Below are positions 40,806-49,492 of a stretch of 64,000 bases of DNA, piece by piece; the stretch's first letter is position 1, and each line of letters begins with the position of its first letter. Source of the stretch: Microbacterium sp. Root166 (lineage in GTDB: Bacteria > Actinomycetota > Actinomycetes > Actinomycetales > Microbacteriaceae). The stretch is taken from positions 62,001-126,000 of the forward strand of contig NZ_LMGL01000003.1 of the NCBI RefSeq assembly GCF_001427145.1, in the 5' to 3' direction. Under the pieces are notes generated by a model. That model made no database searches and was not told the origin of the DNA. It saw only the letters and a list, made by a program, of their open reading frames with translations. Both the position numbers and the translations under genes were made by a program.

Positions 40806-41611
40806 CCCACGCCCGCGACAGAGTCGGCTTCGTGCCGCGCATCCTCGCGCTGCCCGCGATCGTCGGGCTGGCGCTGCTCACTCTGCCGCTCATCGCCCTG
40901 GTGCTGAGGGTCGACTGGTCCACCGTGTGGACGGACGTCACGGCGCCTGAGGCCCTCTCGGCGCTGTGGCTCTCGCTGGCGACGGGACTCACCGCCACCG
41001 CGGTGTGCGTCGTGCTCGGGGTTCCGCTCGCCCTCGTCATCGCCCGCAGCGGCGCGCGCACCGCGGCGGTGCTGCGGGCGGTCGTGACGGTGCCGCTGGT
41101 CCTCCCGCCGATGGTCGGCGGCGTCGCGATGCTGTTCCTCTTCGGCCGGACCGGCTGGCTCGGCGAGGCGCTGGCGGAATGGGGCATCCGGATCCCGTTC
41201 ACCACCACCGCCGTGGTCATCGCGCAGACCTTCGTCGCGCTGCCCTTCCTCGTGCTCGCGCTCGAGGGGTCGCTGCGCTCGACCGGCACCGGCTACGAGC
41301 AGACGGCCGCGGCCCTCGGCGCGGGGCGCTGGCGCATCCTCGGCACCGTGACGCTGCCGCTCGCCATGCCGGGCCTCGTCGCGGGCGTGGTCCTGTGCTT
41401 CGCGCGGGCGATCGGCGAGTTCGGCGCGACGGCGCTGTTCGCCGGGAATGCGCCCGGCGTCACGCAGACCATGCCGCTCGCCATCTACACCGCGTTCAAC
41501 GGCGCCGGGGTCGGACAGGGCACGGCCGTCGCGCTGTCGCTGCTGCTGCTCGTGACCGCGATCGCCGTGCTGCTCCTCGTGCGCGCCTGGCGTCCGGAGG
41601 CGCAGCGATGA
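40802..41611 (+). CDS. modB: Molybdate ABC transporter permease ModB
   Basis: 269 residues, about five to six membrane helices. Permease signature around EQTAAALGAGRWRIL and the conserved FARAIGEFGATALFAGN, typical of ModB. GTG 40802 overlaps the modA stop, and its TGA overlaps the modC ATG, so the three genes are coupled. Confidence 0.95.
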   Translation: MTHARDRVGFVPRILALPAIVGLALLTLPLIALVLRVDWSTVWTDVTAPEALSALWLSLATGLTATAVCVVLGVPLALVIARSGARTAAVLRAVVTVPLVLPPMVGGVAMLFLFGRTGWLGEALAEWGIRIPFTTTAVVIAQTFVALPFLVLALEGSLRSTGTGYEQTAAALGAGRWRILGTVTLPLAMPGLVAGVVLCFARAIGEFGATALFAGNAPGVTQTMPLAIYTAFNGAGVGQGTAVALSLLLLVTAIAVLLLVRAWRPEAQR

Positions 41612-42756
41612 CGCGCGTTCTCGAGGCGCGGGTTGTGGTCGACCGCCCCGGCTTCCGGCTGGAAGCCGAGCTCGCCGTCAAGCCGGGCGAGGTCATCGCC
41701 GTGATGGGGCCGAGCGGTGCAGGCAAGTCCACTCTGCTCGGAGTGCTCGCCGGCCTGGTCGGTCTCGACGAGGGGAAGGTGAGCCTCGGCGACTCCGTCC
41801 TCGACGAGGCACCGCGACCGCGCGTGCGCATCGCGCCTTCCGCGCGGGGCATCGTGCTGCTCGGGCAGGACCCGCGCCTCTTCCCGCACCTGTCGGCGCA
41901 TGCCAACATCGCGTTCGGGCTGCGCGCGCGAGGGGCGGGCAAGACCGCGGCGCTCGCCGAGGCCGATGACTGGCTGTGGCGGGTCGGGCTGGACGGCATG
42001 GGGGCGCGGCGGCCCGCCGAGCTCTCGGGCGGGCAGCAGCAGCGGGTCGCTCTCGCGCGTGCCTTGGCGACTTCGCCGGCGGTGCTGCTGCTCGACGAGC
42101 CGCTGGCCTCGCTCGACCCCGAGACCGCCGGCGACATCCGCGCTCTGCTGCACGACCAGCTCGCCGTCACCCACACCACGGCGATCGTCGCGACCCACGA
42201 TGCGGTCGACGCCGTCTCGCTCGCGCAGCGGCTCGTCGTGCTCGAGGGCGGGCGGGTGACGCAGACCGGCGGCGTGCGCGATGTGCTCGGTGGTCCTGCC
42301 ACCCGCTTCGTCGCCGCCGTCGCCGGCCTCAACCGCGTGGAGGGAACCGCGCGGGCCGGCCGCTGGACGAGGGGAGGAATGACGCTCCGGATCCCGCCAG
42401 CCGGCGGGGACGCGGCATCCGATCAGGGTTCGCCCGTCGAGACGGCAGCCGTGTTCCGCCCCTCGGCCGTGCGACTCGACCGGGCCGAGGCCGAGACCTG
42501 GACCGGTGCGCTCCGGCTCTCGCCTCCCGATGCCGCCGGGGAGTGGCTCGCGCGCGTCACCCGGCTCGAGCAGACGCCCGCGGGGGTGAGGGTGCGCACC
42601 GCCGACCCCGACGTGGCCGTCGACGTCTCCGCGGACCGCGTCGCCGAGCTCGCGCTGGCGCCGGGCGTGCCGGTGCGCCTTCGGGTCGATCCCGCCGATG
42701 TGCGCCTGGTTGCGATCGCGGACGCGGCGGGCTCGGCCGGTCCCGGCCCCGGCTGA
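41608..42756 (+). CDS. modC: Molybdate ABC transporter ATPase ModC
   Basis: 382 residues. ATPase domain (1-235) with Walker A GPSGAGKS, signature LSGGQQQRVALARAL, Walker B VLLLDEPLASLD and the switch His in ATHDA. A C-terminal TOBE/Mop-like region (about 260-382) follows and may sense molybdate. The stop lies in the hairpin CGGCTGAG-GGCA-CTCAGCCG shared with the convergent gene. Confidence 0.94.
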   Translation: MTRVLEARVVVDRPGFRLEAELAVKPGEVIAVMGPSGAGKSTLLGVLAGLVGLDEGKVSLGDSVLDEAPRPRVRIAPSARGIVLLGQDPRLFPHLSAHANIAFGLRARGAGKTAALAEADDWLWRVGLDGMGARRPAELSGGQQQRVALARALATSPAVLLLDEPLASLDPETAGDIRALLHDQLAVTHTTAIVATHDAVDAVSLAQRLVVLEGGRVTQTGGVRDVLGGPATRFVAAVAGLNRVEGTARAGRWTRGGMTLRIPPAGGDAASDQGSPVETAAVFRPSAVRLDRAEAETWTGALRLSPPDAAGEWLARVTRLEQTPAGVRVRTADPDVAVDVSADRVAELALAPGVPVRLRVDPADVRLVAIADAAGSAGPGPG

Positions 42757-42769
42757 GGGCACTCAGCCG
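42750..42769. terminator. Bidirectional terminator containing both stop codons
   Basis: CGGCTGAG (42750-42757), GGCA loop, CTCAGCCG (42762-42769): perfect 8-bp stem. The modC TGA (42754-42756) and the stop of the convergent oxidoreductase gene (TCA, 42763-42765) are in opposite arms. Confidence 0.7.
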
Positions 42770-43863
42770 AGCCAGTCCGCCCTGTCGGTCAGCGGGACGA
42801 GCGAGGGTCGCTCGACGGTCGTGCGGACCGGAAGCCGCAGTCCGGTGCGCGCCGACTCGAGGAGGGTGTCCATCACGTCGAACGCGTGCAGCGCGATGTC
42901 GCCGCCCGCGCGGGACGGCCGCTCCGCGGTCGCGGCGACGAAGTCGAGCAGTCCCGCTCCTCGCGCGCCATCGACGTACCCGGCAGAGATCGGAACGGTC
43001 TCCCACTCCTTGTCGCCGTTGCGCGCGAGCCGGACTTCGCCGGCGAACTGGTTCGGGTCGGGCGCCGTGAGCGAACCGAGCTCGCCGTGGATCTCGATCG
43101 GCGACGCGGTGGTCGCGTTGCCGTCGAAGCTCGTCGTGATGGTCGTCAGAGCTCCGCTCTCGTGCTCGAGCACGCCGGTCACGTGGGTCTCGACCTCGAC
43201 GACGATCTGCTCGCCCGAGCGCGGGCCGTTCGTGATGGTGCGTTGCGGTCGCAGGCGGCTGGCGGAACCGATGACGGAGCGCACCGGCCCCAGGACGTGG
43301 ATGAGGGCGGAGATGTAGTACGGGCCCATGTCGAGCATCGGACCGCCGCCCGGCTGGTAGTAGAAGTCCGGATGGGGATGCCAGCGCTCGTGTCCCGGTG
43401 TGACCATCGTGGCGGTGGCGGCCAGGGGGCGGCCGATGAGGCCGGCCGCCACGGCGGAGCGAGCGGTCTGGGTTCCCGTGCCCAGGACCGTGTCGGGGGC
43501 CGAGCCGATCCGCACGCCGGCATGCGCAGCCGCGCGCATGATCGATTGTGCGTCGGAGATGGAGGTGGCGATGGGCTTCTCGCCGTAGACGTTCTTGCCC
43601 TGCGCGATCGCGGCGAGGGCGATCTCGGCGTGAGCGGCCGGAATGGTCAGGTTGAGCACCGTGTCGACCGTGTCGCTGCCGAGCAGCTCCGCCACGCTCA
43701 TCGCTGCGGTGCCCGGAAGTGTCGCGGCGACGGCGTCCGCCCGGGAGCGGTCCAGGTCGGCGACCGCCGTGATCCGGATCGAGCCGCTGTCGCGGAGTGT
43801 CTCGAGATAGGCGCCCGAGATGACGCCGAGCCCGATCACTCCGATGCGGTGCGGGTTGCCCAC
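42763..43863 (-). CDS. Gfo/Idh/MocA-family oxidoreductase
   Basis: 366 residues from a GTG with AGGGGA about 6 nt upstream. NAD(P) Rossmann fold (RIGVIGLGVISGAYLETL), EKPIA motif with the catalytic-site Lys, and DMGPYYISALIHVLGPV in the C-terminal domain. Its 5' end overlaps the ThuA gene by 28 nt, so the two are coupled. Such pairs are found in sugar or inositol catabolism. The substrate is unknown. Confidence 0.88.
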   Translation of the reverse strand: MGNPHRIGVIGLGVISGAYLETLRDSGSIRITAVADLDRSRADAVAATLPGTAAMSVAELLGSDTVDTVLNLTIPAAHAEIALAAIAQGKNVYGEKPIATSISDAQSIMRAAAHAGVRIGSAPDTVLGTGTQTARSAVAAGLIGRPLAATATMVTPGHERWHPHPDFYYQPGGGPMLDMGPYYISALIHVLGPVRSVIGSASRLRPQRTITNGPRSGEQIVVEVETHVTGVLEHESGALTTITTSFDGNATTASPIEIHGELGSLTAPDPNQFAGEVRLARNGDKEWETVPISAGYVDGARGAGLLDFVAATAERPSRAGGDIALHAFDVMDTLLESARTGLRLPVRTTVERPSLVPLTDRADWLG

Positions 43864-44540
43864 AGCATTCCCCTCTCGATGATGGTGCGCACGCTCGGGT
43901 GCCGCAGGATGTCGGGCGTGTGCCCCGGGGTGCAGACGACGATCCGGCCCAGGCCCCAGCGACGGGTCCACACTGCGGGCGATGTCACTTCGCGGTGCCA
44001 CGGGTGCCATGACGGAGCCGGATGGGTCGTGGTCGCGAGGACGTCGTTGAGGTCGTCGTGGAGCACCCAGTACTGCTCGGTGTGGAGCTCGAAGTCCTCG
44101 AGTCCCGCGGTGATCTCGTGCTCACGGCCGAGCGCGGTCATCCCCACCGCGTAGGTGAGGGTGTGCTTGTCCTCGTCGGACACGATGGCGGGGTCGCGCG
44201 AGGGATGCGAGGCGAACTGGCCGCCGATGAGGTGAAGGTAGTCCGACGAGCTGCGGTAGGAGTCGGCGATGCCTCCGTGCCACCCGACGAGCCCGACGCC
44301 GCTTTGGACCGCAGTCCGCAGCCCGGCGAGTGCCTCGTTCGAGATGTCGCCCATCGTCATCGACTGGACGATGAGATCCGTCTGGGTCATGGCCGCATCG
44401 TCGGCGTACACGTCCGGGGACGACTCGATCCGGACCTCATAGCCGTTGGTCTCGAGGAACGGGATGAACAGCTCGGTGCTCTCGACCGGGTGGTGCCCCT
44501 CCCACCCTCCTCGAACGATCAGGGCGTGTCGTGAACCCAT
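43836..44540 (-). CDS. ThuA-domain protein (trehalose utilization-like)
   Basis: 234 residues of the ThuA class-I-glutamine-amidotransferase-like fold: HALIVRGGWEGHHPVEST at the start, VGWHGGIADSYR with the family His, and RRWGLGRIVVCTPGHTPD near the C-terminus. ThuA-type proteins are associated with trehalose or 3-keto-sugar metabolism, often with Gfo/Idh enzymes. ATG 44540 has AAAGGA about 9 nt upstream. First gene of a two-gene leftward operon. Confidence 0.87.
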   Translation of the reverse strand: MGSRHALIVRGGWEGHHPVESTELFIPFLETNGYEVRIESSPDVYADDAAMTQTDLIVQSMTMGDISNEALAGLRTAVQSGVGLVGWHGGIADSYRSSSDYLHLIGGQFASHPSRDPAIVSDEDKHTLTYAVGMTALGREHEITAGLEDFELHTEQYWVLHDDLNDVLATTTHPAPSWHPWHREVTSPAVWTRRWGLGRIVVCTPGHTPDILRHPSVRTIIERGMLWATRTASE

Positions 44541-44651
44541 GGGGGTGTGTCCTTTCGTCGGCGAAGGCCGGGGGCGATCCGCGCCCGATACGAGGATCCC
44601 AGCCGAGACGCTCGCCGCCAACACGAGGCCGGGGTGCCCTAGGCTCGGTCG

Positions 44652-45251
44652 ATGCCTCGCATCCGCCCCTTCCGCCCCGGCGATGAGCCGGCGCTCGCCG
44701 ACATCTGCCTGAAGACCGCGGATGACGGAGCAGACGCCACCGGCGCGCTCGAGGACGACGACCTCTGGGCCGAGATCTTCGTCCTGCCCTATGTCGCCCG
44801 GCACCCCGACCTGGCCTTCGTCGTGGAGGCCGACGACGGCCGCGTCGTGGGCTACGTCGTAGGTGCTCCCGACACCCGCGAGTTCGAGGAGTGGTTCCGC
44901 TCGGAGTGGTGGCCGCGCCACGTCGAGCGCTGGCCGCTGCCGGATGCCGAGCGCACCCGGCAGGACGGCATCCTGATCTACGCCTACGGTCGTCGCGCCG
45001 GGGCCGAGCCCTACGGCGATACCTACCCCGCGCACCTGCACATCGATCTGCTGCCGGAGGCGCAGGGCCAGGGCTGGGGCCGGCGCCTCATCGAGACGCT
45101 GGCCGAGGCGCTGCGCGAGCGAGGCGTGTCGGGGCTGCACCTGGCGGCCTCCAGCGGCAACACCGGTGCGATCGCGTTCTACCCGCGGCTCGGGTTCGCC
45201 CCGCTGCCGTCGCATGAGGGCGTGCAGGCGTTCGGGATGCCGCTGGCCTGA
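44652..45251 (+). CDS. GNAT-family N-acetyltransferase
   Basis: 199 residues. The acetyl-CoA loop is seen in LPEAQGQGWGRRLIE and the beta-bulge region in LHLAASSGNTGAIAFYPRLGF. The ~90-residue insertion between strands (EFEEWFRSEWWPRHVERWPL) resembles O-GlcNAcase-linked GNATs of actinobacteria. Substrate unknown. TAGGCT lies 6 nt before the ATG (leaderless-type). Confidence 0.88.
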   Translation: MPRIRPFRPGDEPALADICLKTADDGADATGALEDDDLWAEIFVLPYVARHPDLAFVVEADDGRVVGYVVGAPDTREFEEWFRSEWWPRHVERWPLPDAERTRQDGILIYAYGRRAGAEPYGDTYPAHLHIDLLPEAQGQGWGRRLIETLAEALRERGVSGLHLAASSGNTGAIAFYPRLGFAPLPSHEGVQAFGMPLA

Positions 45252-45252
45252 G

Positions 45253-45291
45253 GTCTCGGGCAACCCGATCCGGCCCTCGGTGGCCCGAGAC
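45253..45291. repeat. Interrupted palindrome between the GNAT and SDR genes
   Basis: GTCTCGGG (45253-45260) and CCCGAGAC (45284-45291), loop 23 nt, directly after the acetyltransferase stop. It is a probable terminator. TAGCCT of the next gene's promoter begins 5 bases later. Confidence 0.6.
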
Positions 45292-45308
45292 GGGCGTAGC
45301 CTGCCGAC

Positions 45309-46856
45309 ATGGACGACCTCTCCGCGCCGACCGGTCGTGAGCCGGAGCTGGCGGCGCTTCCCCGCCCGGACGGAACCGCGCCGCGGGCGCTCGTCATCGG
45401 CGCCACCGGGTACATCGGCGGTCGTCTGGTGCCCCGGCTGCTCGCCGCGGGCTACGACGTGCGGGTGCTGGCGCGGGATGCTTCGCGCGTGGACTCGGCG
45501 GCCTGGGGGAGCCTCGTCGAGGTCGTCACGGGCGATGCAGCGGATGCCGCGGCCACGGCCCGCGCGACCGAGGGCGTCGACGTGCTCTATTACCTCGTCC
45601 ATTCGATGTCGGCAGGGAAGGGCTTCGCCGACGCCGACCGCCGTGCCGCCGAAACCGTGGCCCAGGCAGCGGCTGCCGCGGGGGTCGGGCGACTGGTGTA
45701 CCTCGGCGGGCTCCACCCCGAGGGCGTCGAACTGTCGCCGCACCTGCGCTCGCGCGTCGAGGTGGGCGAGATCTTCCTCGCGAGCGGCGTCCCCACCCTC
45801 GTGCTCCAGGCCGGCGTGGTGATCGGCTCGGGGTCCGCGTCGTTCGAGATGGTGCGCCACCTGACCGAGGTCCTGCCGTACATGCCGGCTCCGAAATGGG
45901 TGCGCAACCGCATCCAGCCGATCGCCGTGCGCGACGTGCTCCACTATCTGCTCGGGGCGGCCCGCGTGCCCGCCGATGTGAACCGCGCGGTCGACATCGG
46001 CGGTCCCGACGTGCTGCGCTACGGCCAGATGATGAACGGCTACGCGCTCGAGGCCGGGCTGCGCCAGCGCCCGATCGCCGCGCTGCCGGTGCTCACGCCG
46101 CGCCTCGCCTCGCTCTGGGTGAACCTCGTCACGCCGATCCCGGCCGCGATCGCGCGCCCTCTCGTCGAGTCGCTCCAGAACGAGTGCGTCATGAAGGACC
46201 ACGAGATCGACGGGCTCGTCCCGCCGCCCGCCGACGGGCTGACCGGGTACCGCGCGGCCGTGCGCCTGGCGCTCGGCCGGGTGGAGGGCGACAGCATCGA
46301 GACGAGCTGGCAGGACTCCGAGGTGCTCGGGGTGCCGAGCGACCCGCTGCCGGGCGATCCGGACTGGGCGGGCCGGGTCGTGTTCACCGACTCGCGCACC
46401 GCGCGGACGTCCGCGCCGCCCGAAGCGCTGTGGCGCGTCATCGAAGGCATCGGCGGAGAGAACGGCTGGTATTCATCGCCGGTGCTCTGGGCTATCCGCG
46501 GCTGGATGGATCGCCTCGTCGGCGGGATCGGACTGGCGCGTGGACGACGCTCCAAGGCACGACTCGGAGTCGGCGACGCGCTCGACTTCTGGCGGGTCGA
46601 GGCGATCGAGCGCGGATCGTTCCTGCGACTGCGCGCCGAGATGAAGGTCCCGGGCCTCGCGTGGCTCGAGCTTCGCGCGACGGCGGATGCCGAGGGCTCG
46701 CGGTACGACCAGCGTGCCGTGTTCTTCCCGCTCGGCCTGGCCGGCCGGCTCTATTGGCTGGCGGTCCTGCCGTTCCACGGCTTCATCTTCGCCGGCATGG
46801 CGCGGCGCATCGCCGACGCCGCCGAAGAGGTCAGCGCGGCGGAGGCGCGTCGCTGA
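45309..46856 (+). CDS. NAD(P)-binding SDR-family protein with C-terminal DUF2867
   Basis: 515 residues. An atypical extended SDR/NmrA-like Rossmann domain (about 25-310) with VIGATGYIGGRLVPRLLAAG, followed by a DUF2867 domain (about 355-505) with WRVIEGIGGENGWYSSPVLW and a hydrophobic C-terminal helix. Proteins of this architecture are widespread in actinobacteria and uncharacterised. TAGCCT lies 6 nt before the ATG. The 3' end overlaps the convergent acetyltransferase by 26 nt. Confidence 0.87.
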   Translation: MDDLSAPTGREPELAALPRPDGTAPRALVIGATGYIGGRLVPRLLAAGYDVRVLARDASRVDSAAWGSLVEVVTGDAADAAATARATEGVDVLYYLVHSMSAGKGFADADRRAAETVAQAAAAAGVGRLVYLGGLHPEGVELSPHLRSRVEVGEIFLASGVPTLVLQAGVVIGSGSASFEMVRHLTEVLPYMPAPKWVRNRIQPIAVRDVLHYLLGAARVPADVNRAVDIGGPDVLRYGQMMNGYALEAGLRQRPIAALPVLTPRLASLWVNLVTPIPAAIARPLVESLQNECVMKDHEIDGLVPPPADGLTGYRAAVRLALGRVEGDSIETSWQDSEVLGVPSDPLPGDPDWAGRVVFTDSRTARTSAPPEALWRVIEGIGGENGWYSSPVLWAIRGWMDRLVGGIGLARGRRSKARLGVGDALDFWRVEAIERGSFLRLRAEMKVPGLAWLELRATADAEGSRYDQRAVFFPLGLAGRLYWLAVLPFHGFIFAGMARRIADAAEEVSAAEARR

Positions 46857-47382
46857 GATCGCGCACGCGCCGCCGCTCGAAGAGCACGTGCCCGACGCCG
46901 TCGATCCGGCGCTCGTCGGTCATCGTGCCGCCGTCCTCGAGCCACCCGTGCCGCTCGTAGAACGTCGCGGCGCGCGCGTTGCGGTCGAGCACCCAGAGGT
47001 GCGCGCGGGTGAAGCCCACCCGCCGCAGGCGCTCCTCGGCCGCGGCCAGCAGAGCGTGCCCGACGCCCTGCGCCCAGTGCTCGGGCAGGGCGTAGATCGC
47101 ATAGACCTGGCCGTTGTGAGGCAGGTCGTCGTCCATCGAGGGGCCGATCGCCGCCCAGCCGGCGAGCACGCCGTCGATCTCGGCGATGAGCTCGGCACCG
47201 CGCGTGTCGGCGTGCAGCTCGTCCCACCGGTCATGGCGCAGCTTCGTCTCGCGCTCGACGTCCATCCGGTCGAGGATCTCGTCGGCCATCAGCCCGGTGT
47301 ACGCGGCACGCCAGGTCTCGACGCGGACGCGGGAGATCGCACCGGCGTCCTCGCGGACGGCGTCGCGCACGGTCACGGTCAT
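46831..47382 (-). CDS. GNAT-family N-acetyltransferase
   Basis: 183 residues. Typical GNAT start (TVRDAVREDAGAISRVRVETW), acetyl-CoA motif LPEHWAQGVGHALL and the C-terminal VLDRNARAATFYERHGW. ATG 47382 lies 6 nt after TACGGT on the complement, again the leaderless spacing. Substrate unknown. It overlaps the 3' end of the SDR gene on the opposite strand. Confidence 0.88.
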   Translation of the reverse strand: MTVTVRDAVREDAGAISRVRVETWRAAYTGLMADEILDRMDVERETKLRHDRWDELHADTRGAELIAEIDGVLAGWAAIGPSMDDDLPHNGQVYAIYALPEHWAQGVGHALLAAAEERLRRVGFTRAHLWVLDRNARAATFYERHGWLEDGGTMTDERRIDGVGHVLFERRRVRDLSDAPPPR

Positions 47383-47415
47383 GCCTCGACCGTATCGGAG
47401 CGGGACCGCGGTCCT

Positions 47416-47472
47416 CGAGTTGCCGGTCGTGGTCGGCACGCGGCGCGGAAACCGGCATCGAGCGGCAACTCG
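47416..47472. repeat. Long interrupted palindrome upstream of moaA
   Basis: CGAGTTGCCG (47416-47425) and CGGCAACTCG (47463-47472) are perfectly complementary 10-nt arms around a 37-nt loop. It lies between the divergent acetyltransferase gene and moaA, so a terminator role is less obvious than for the other palindromes. Confidence 0.65.
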
Positions 47473-47524
47473 GCGATCGATCGCCCACGGCCTCGACGAT
47501 CCCGCCGCGGGCTACCCTCGAACC

Positions 47525-47557
47525 ATGGCGGCACAGCGATCGGCGGGGCGCGCATGA
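47525..47557 (+). CDS. Ten-codon leader ORF coupled to moaA
   Basis: ATG at 47525 lies exactly 6 nt after TACCCT (47513-47518), so it would be translated from a leaderless mRNA as [10 protein letters not shown]. Its TGA (47555-47557) overlaps the moaA ATG as ATGA. moaA itself has only GGCGGGG-type upstream sequence, so coupling from this ORF is plausible. Confidence 0.55.
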   Translation: MAAQRSAGRA

Positions 47558-48630
47558 GCGCGATCCCCGTCACGATCGCGCCCCGGGTGCCGCAGCCGGC
47601 CGCGCGCGCCGCAGGAGCCCTCGGCGATCCGCTCGTCGACACCCACGGCCGCGTCCACCGGGACCTTCGCGTCTCGCTCACCGATCGCTGCTCGCTGCGC
47701 TGCACGTACTGCATGCCCGAGCAGGGCAACGAATGGCTCGCGAAGACGAGCATCCTGACGCTCGACGAGATCGAGCGGATCGCCCGCGTCGCGGCGGCCG
47801 ACGGCATCACGACGTTCCGGCTCACGGGCGGCGAGCCGCTCCTGCGGGCAGACATCGTCGAGGTCGTGCGCCGGCTCGCCGCGATCACCGGCCCGAGCGG
47901 CGAGCCGGTCGACATCGCGATGACCACCAACGGCATCCGGTTGGGTGAGGTGCTGCCCGACCTCGTCGACGCGGGCCTGCGCCGCCTCAACATCTCGATC
48001 GACACGCTGAACCGCGAGCGCTTCCGCGACCTGACCCGGCGCGATCGGCTCGACGACGTGCTGGACGGCATCGCGGCGGCCGCGGCATCCGGTCTGCGTC
48101 CTCTGAAGCTCAACGCCGTCGCCATGCGCGACGTCAACGACGATGAGCTCGTGGACCTCGTCGAGTTCGCGATCTCGCACGGGGCGCAGATGCGCTTCAT
48201 CGAGCAGATGCCCCTCGACGCCGGCCACACCTGGGATCGCTCGCGCATGGTCACGCAGGACGAGATCCTCCGCACGCTCTCGGCGCGCTGGACGCTCGAG
48301 CCGGTTCCGGGCCGCGCCGGCGCCCCGGCCGCGCGCTGGACGCTCGACGGCGGCCCGCATACCGTCGGCGTCATCGCGTCGGTCACCGCGCCGTTCTGCG
48401 GCGACTGCGACCGGCTGCGGCTCACCGCCGACGGCCAGCTGCGCAACTGCTTGTTCTCGAGCACCGAGTACGACCTGCTGCCGATCCTCCGGGCCGACGG
48501 CGGCGCGCCGGGGGATGAGGGCATCGACGGGATGCTGCGTTCCTGCGTCGCCGGCAAGCTCCCGGGGCACGCGATCAACGATCCCGCGTTCCTGCAGCCG
48601 GCCCGGGGCATGAACGCGATCGGCGGCTGA
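47554..48630 (+). CDS. moaA: GTP 3',8-cyclase MoaA
   Basis: 358 residues. Radical SAM enzyme for the first Moco step. N-terminal [4Fe-4S] motif CTYCMPE with a preceding Cys (SLRCTYC), [11 protein letters not shown], and the C-terminal second cluster [13 protein letters not shown] with the later Cys in RNCLFS. It also has the terminal Gly-Gly required in the family (NAIGG). The N-terminus is about 30 residues longer than in Escherichia coli. The start overlaps a ten-codon leader ORF. Confidence 0.95.
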   Translation: MSAIPVTIAPRVPQPAARAAGALGDPLVDTHGRVHRDLRVSLTDRCSLRCTYCMPEQGNEWLAKTSILTLDEIERIARVAAADGITTFRLTGGEPLLRADIVEVVRRLAAITGPSGEPVDIAMTTNGIRLGEVLPDLVDAGLRRLNISIDTLNRERFRDLTRRDRLDDVLDGIAAAAASGLRPLKLNAVAMRDVNDDELVDLVEFAISHGAQMRFIEQMPLDAGHTWDRSRMVTQDEILRTLSARWTLEPVPGRAGAPAARWTLDGGPHTVGVIASVTAPFCGDCDRLRLTADGQLRNCLFSSTEYDLLPILRADGGAPGDEGIDGMLRSCVAGKLPGHAINDPAFLQPARGMNAIGG

Positions 48631-48631
48631 G

Positions 48632-49492
48632 GTGGGCCGCCTCACGGTCAACCGGCCGGTGGTCAAGATCACCCTGGACGGCGAAGTCCCCGGCGAGCGG
48701 CGGCGCAGTGATGCCCTCGCCGTCGAGGAGCCGCTGGAGATCCGCGTCGGCGGGCACGCGCTCACCATCACGATGCGCACCCCGGGCCACGACGTCGAGC
48801 TCGCCGCCGGGTTCCTCGTCTCGGAGGGCGTGATCGCGCGCGGCGAGCAGTTCCGCTCGGCGATCCACTGCGGCGGTCCCGGCACCGGCGGTCCCGCCGC
48901 GGGCACGCCCGAGAACACGTACAACGTGCTCGACATCGCGCTGGCGCCGGGCGTCTCGCTGCCCGAGGCGTCGCTCACCCGGAACTTCTACACCACGAGC
49001 TCATGCGGCCTCTGCGGCAAGGCGTCCATCGACGCGGTGGAGACGGTCTCGACCTACGACGTGGCGACGGATGCCGCGATCCTGCCTGCCGCGGACCTGC
49101 TGGCCATGCCCGACCGACTGCGTGCCGAGCAGGCGGTCTTCGGCAAGACCGGCGGCCTCCACGCGGCGGCCCTGTTCGACGCGGCGTCCGGCGAGCTGCT
49201 GGTCGCCCGCGAAGACGTCGGGCGCCACAACGCGGTCGACAAGGTCATCGGCTGGGCGGTGCTGGCCGACCGGCTGCCGCTGCGCGGCACCGTCCTGCAG
49301 GTCTCCGGACGCGCGAGCTTCGAGCTGGCCCAGAAGGCCGTGATGGCCGGCATCCCGATCCTGTCGGCGGTGTCGGCGCCGTCGTCGCTCGCGGTCGAGC
49401 TGGCCGAGGCGTCCGGACTCACCCTTGCGGGCTTCGTCCGCGGGACGTCGATGAACCTCTACGCCCGCGCGGACCGCGTGCTCAGAAGATGA
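48632..49492 (+). CDS. fdhD: Formate dehydrogenase accessory sulfurtransferase FdhD
   Basis: 286 residues from GTG 48632. FdhD moves sulfur from a cysteine desulfurase to the Mo cofactor of formate-dehydrogenase-like enzymes. Motifs: [18 protein letters not shown], the persulfide loop [31 protein letters not shown] and [11 protein letters not shown]. It follows moaA directly and is the expected partner for the FdhF/YdeP-type enzyme at 32158. Confidence 0.95.
   Translation: MGRLTVNRPVVKITLDGEVPGERRRSDALAVEEPLEIRVGGHALTITMRTPGHDVELAAGFLVSEGVIARGEQFRSAIHCGGPGTGGPAAGTPENTYNVLDIALAPGVSLPEASLTRNFYTTSSCGLCGKASIDAVETVSTYDVATDAAILPAADLLAMPDRLRAEQAVFGKTGGLHAAALFDAASGELLVAREDVGRHNAVDKVIGWAVLADRLPLRGTVLQVSGRASFELAQKAVMAGIPILSAVSAPSSLAVELAEASGLTLAGFVRGTSMNLYARADRVLRR

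Noticed and set aside
47186..47557. A 123-codon plus-strand frame ending at the moaA start
   Set aside because: Most of it is antisense to the acetyltransferase gene. Only its last ten codons, after the TACCCT element, are kept as a possible leader ORF.
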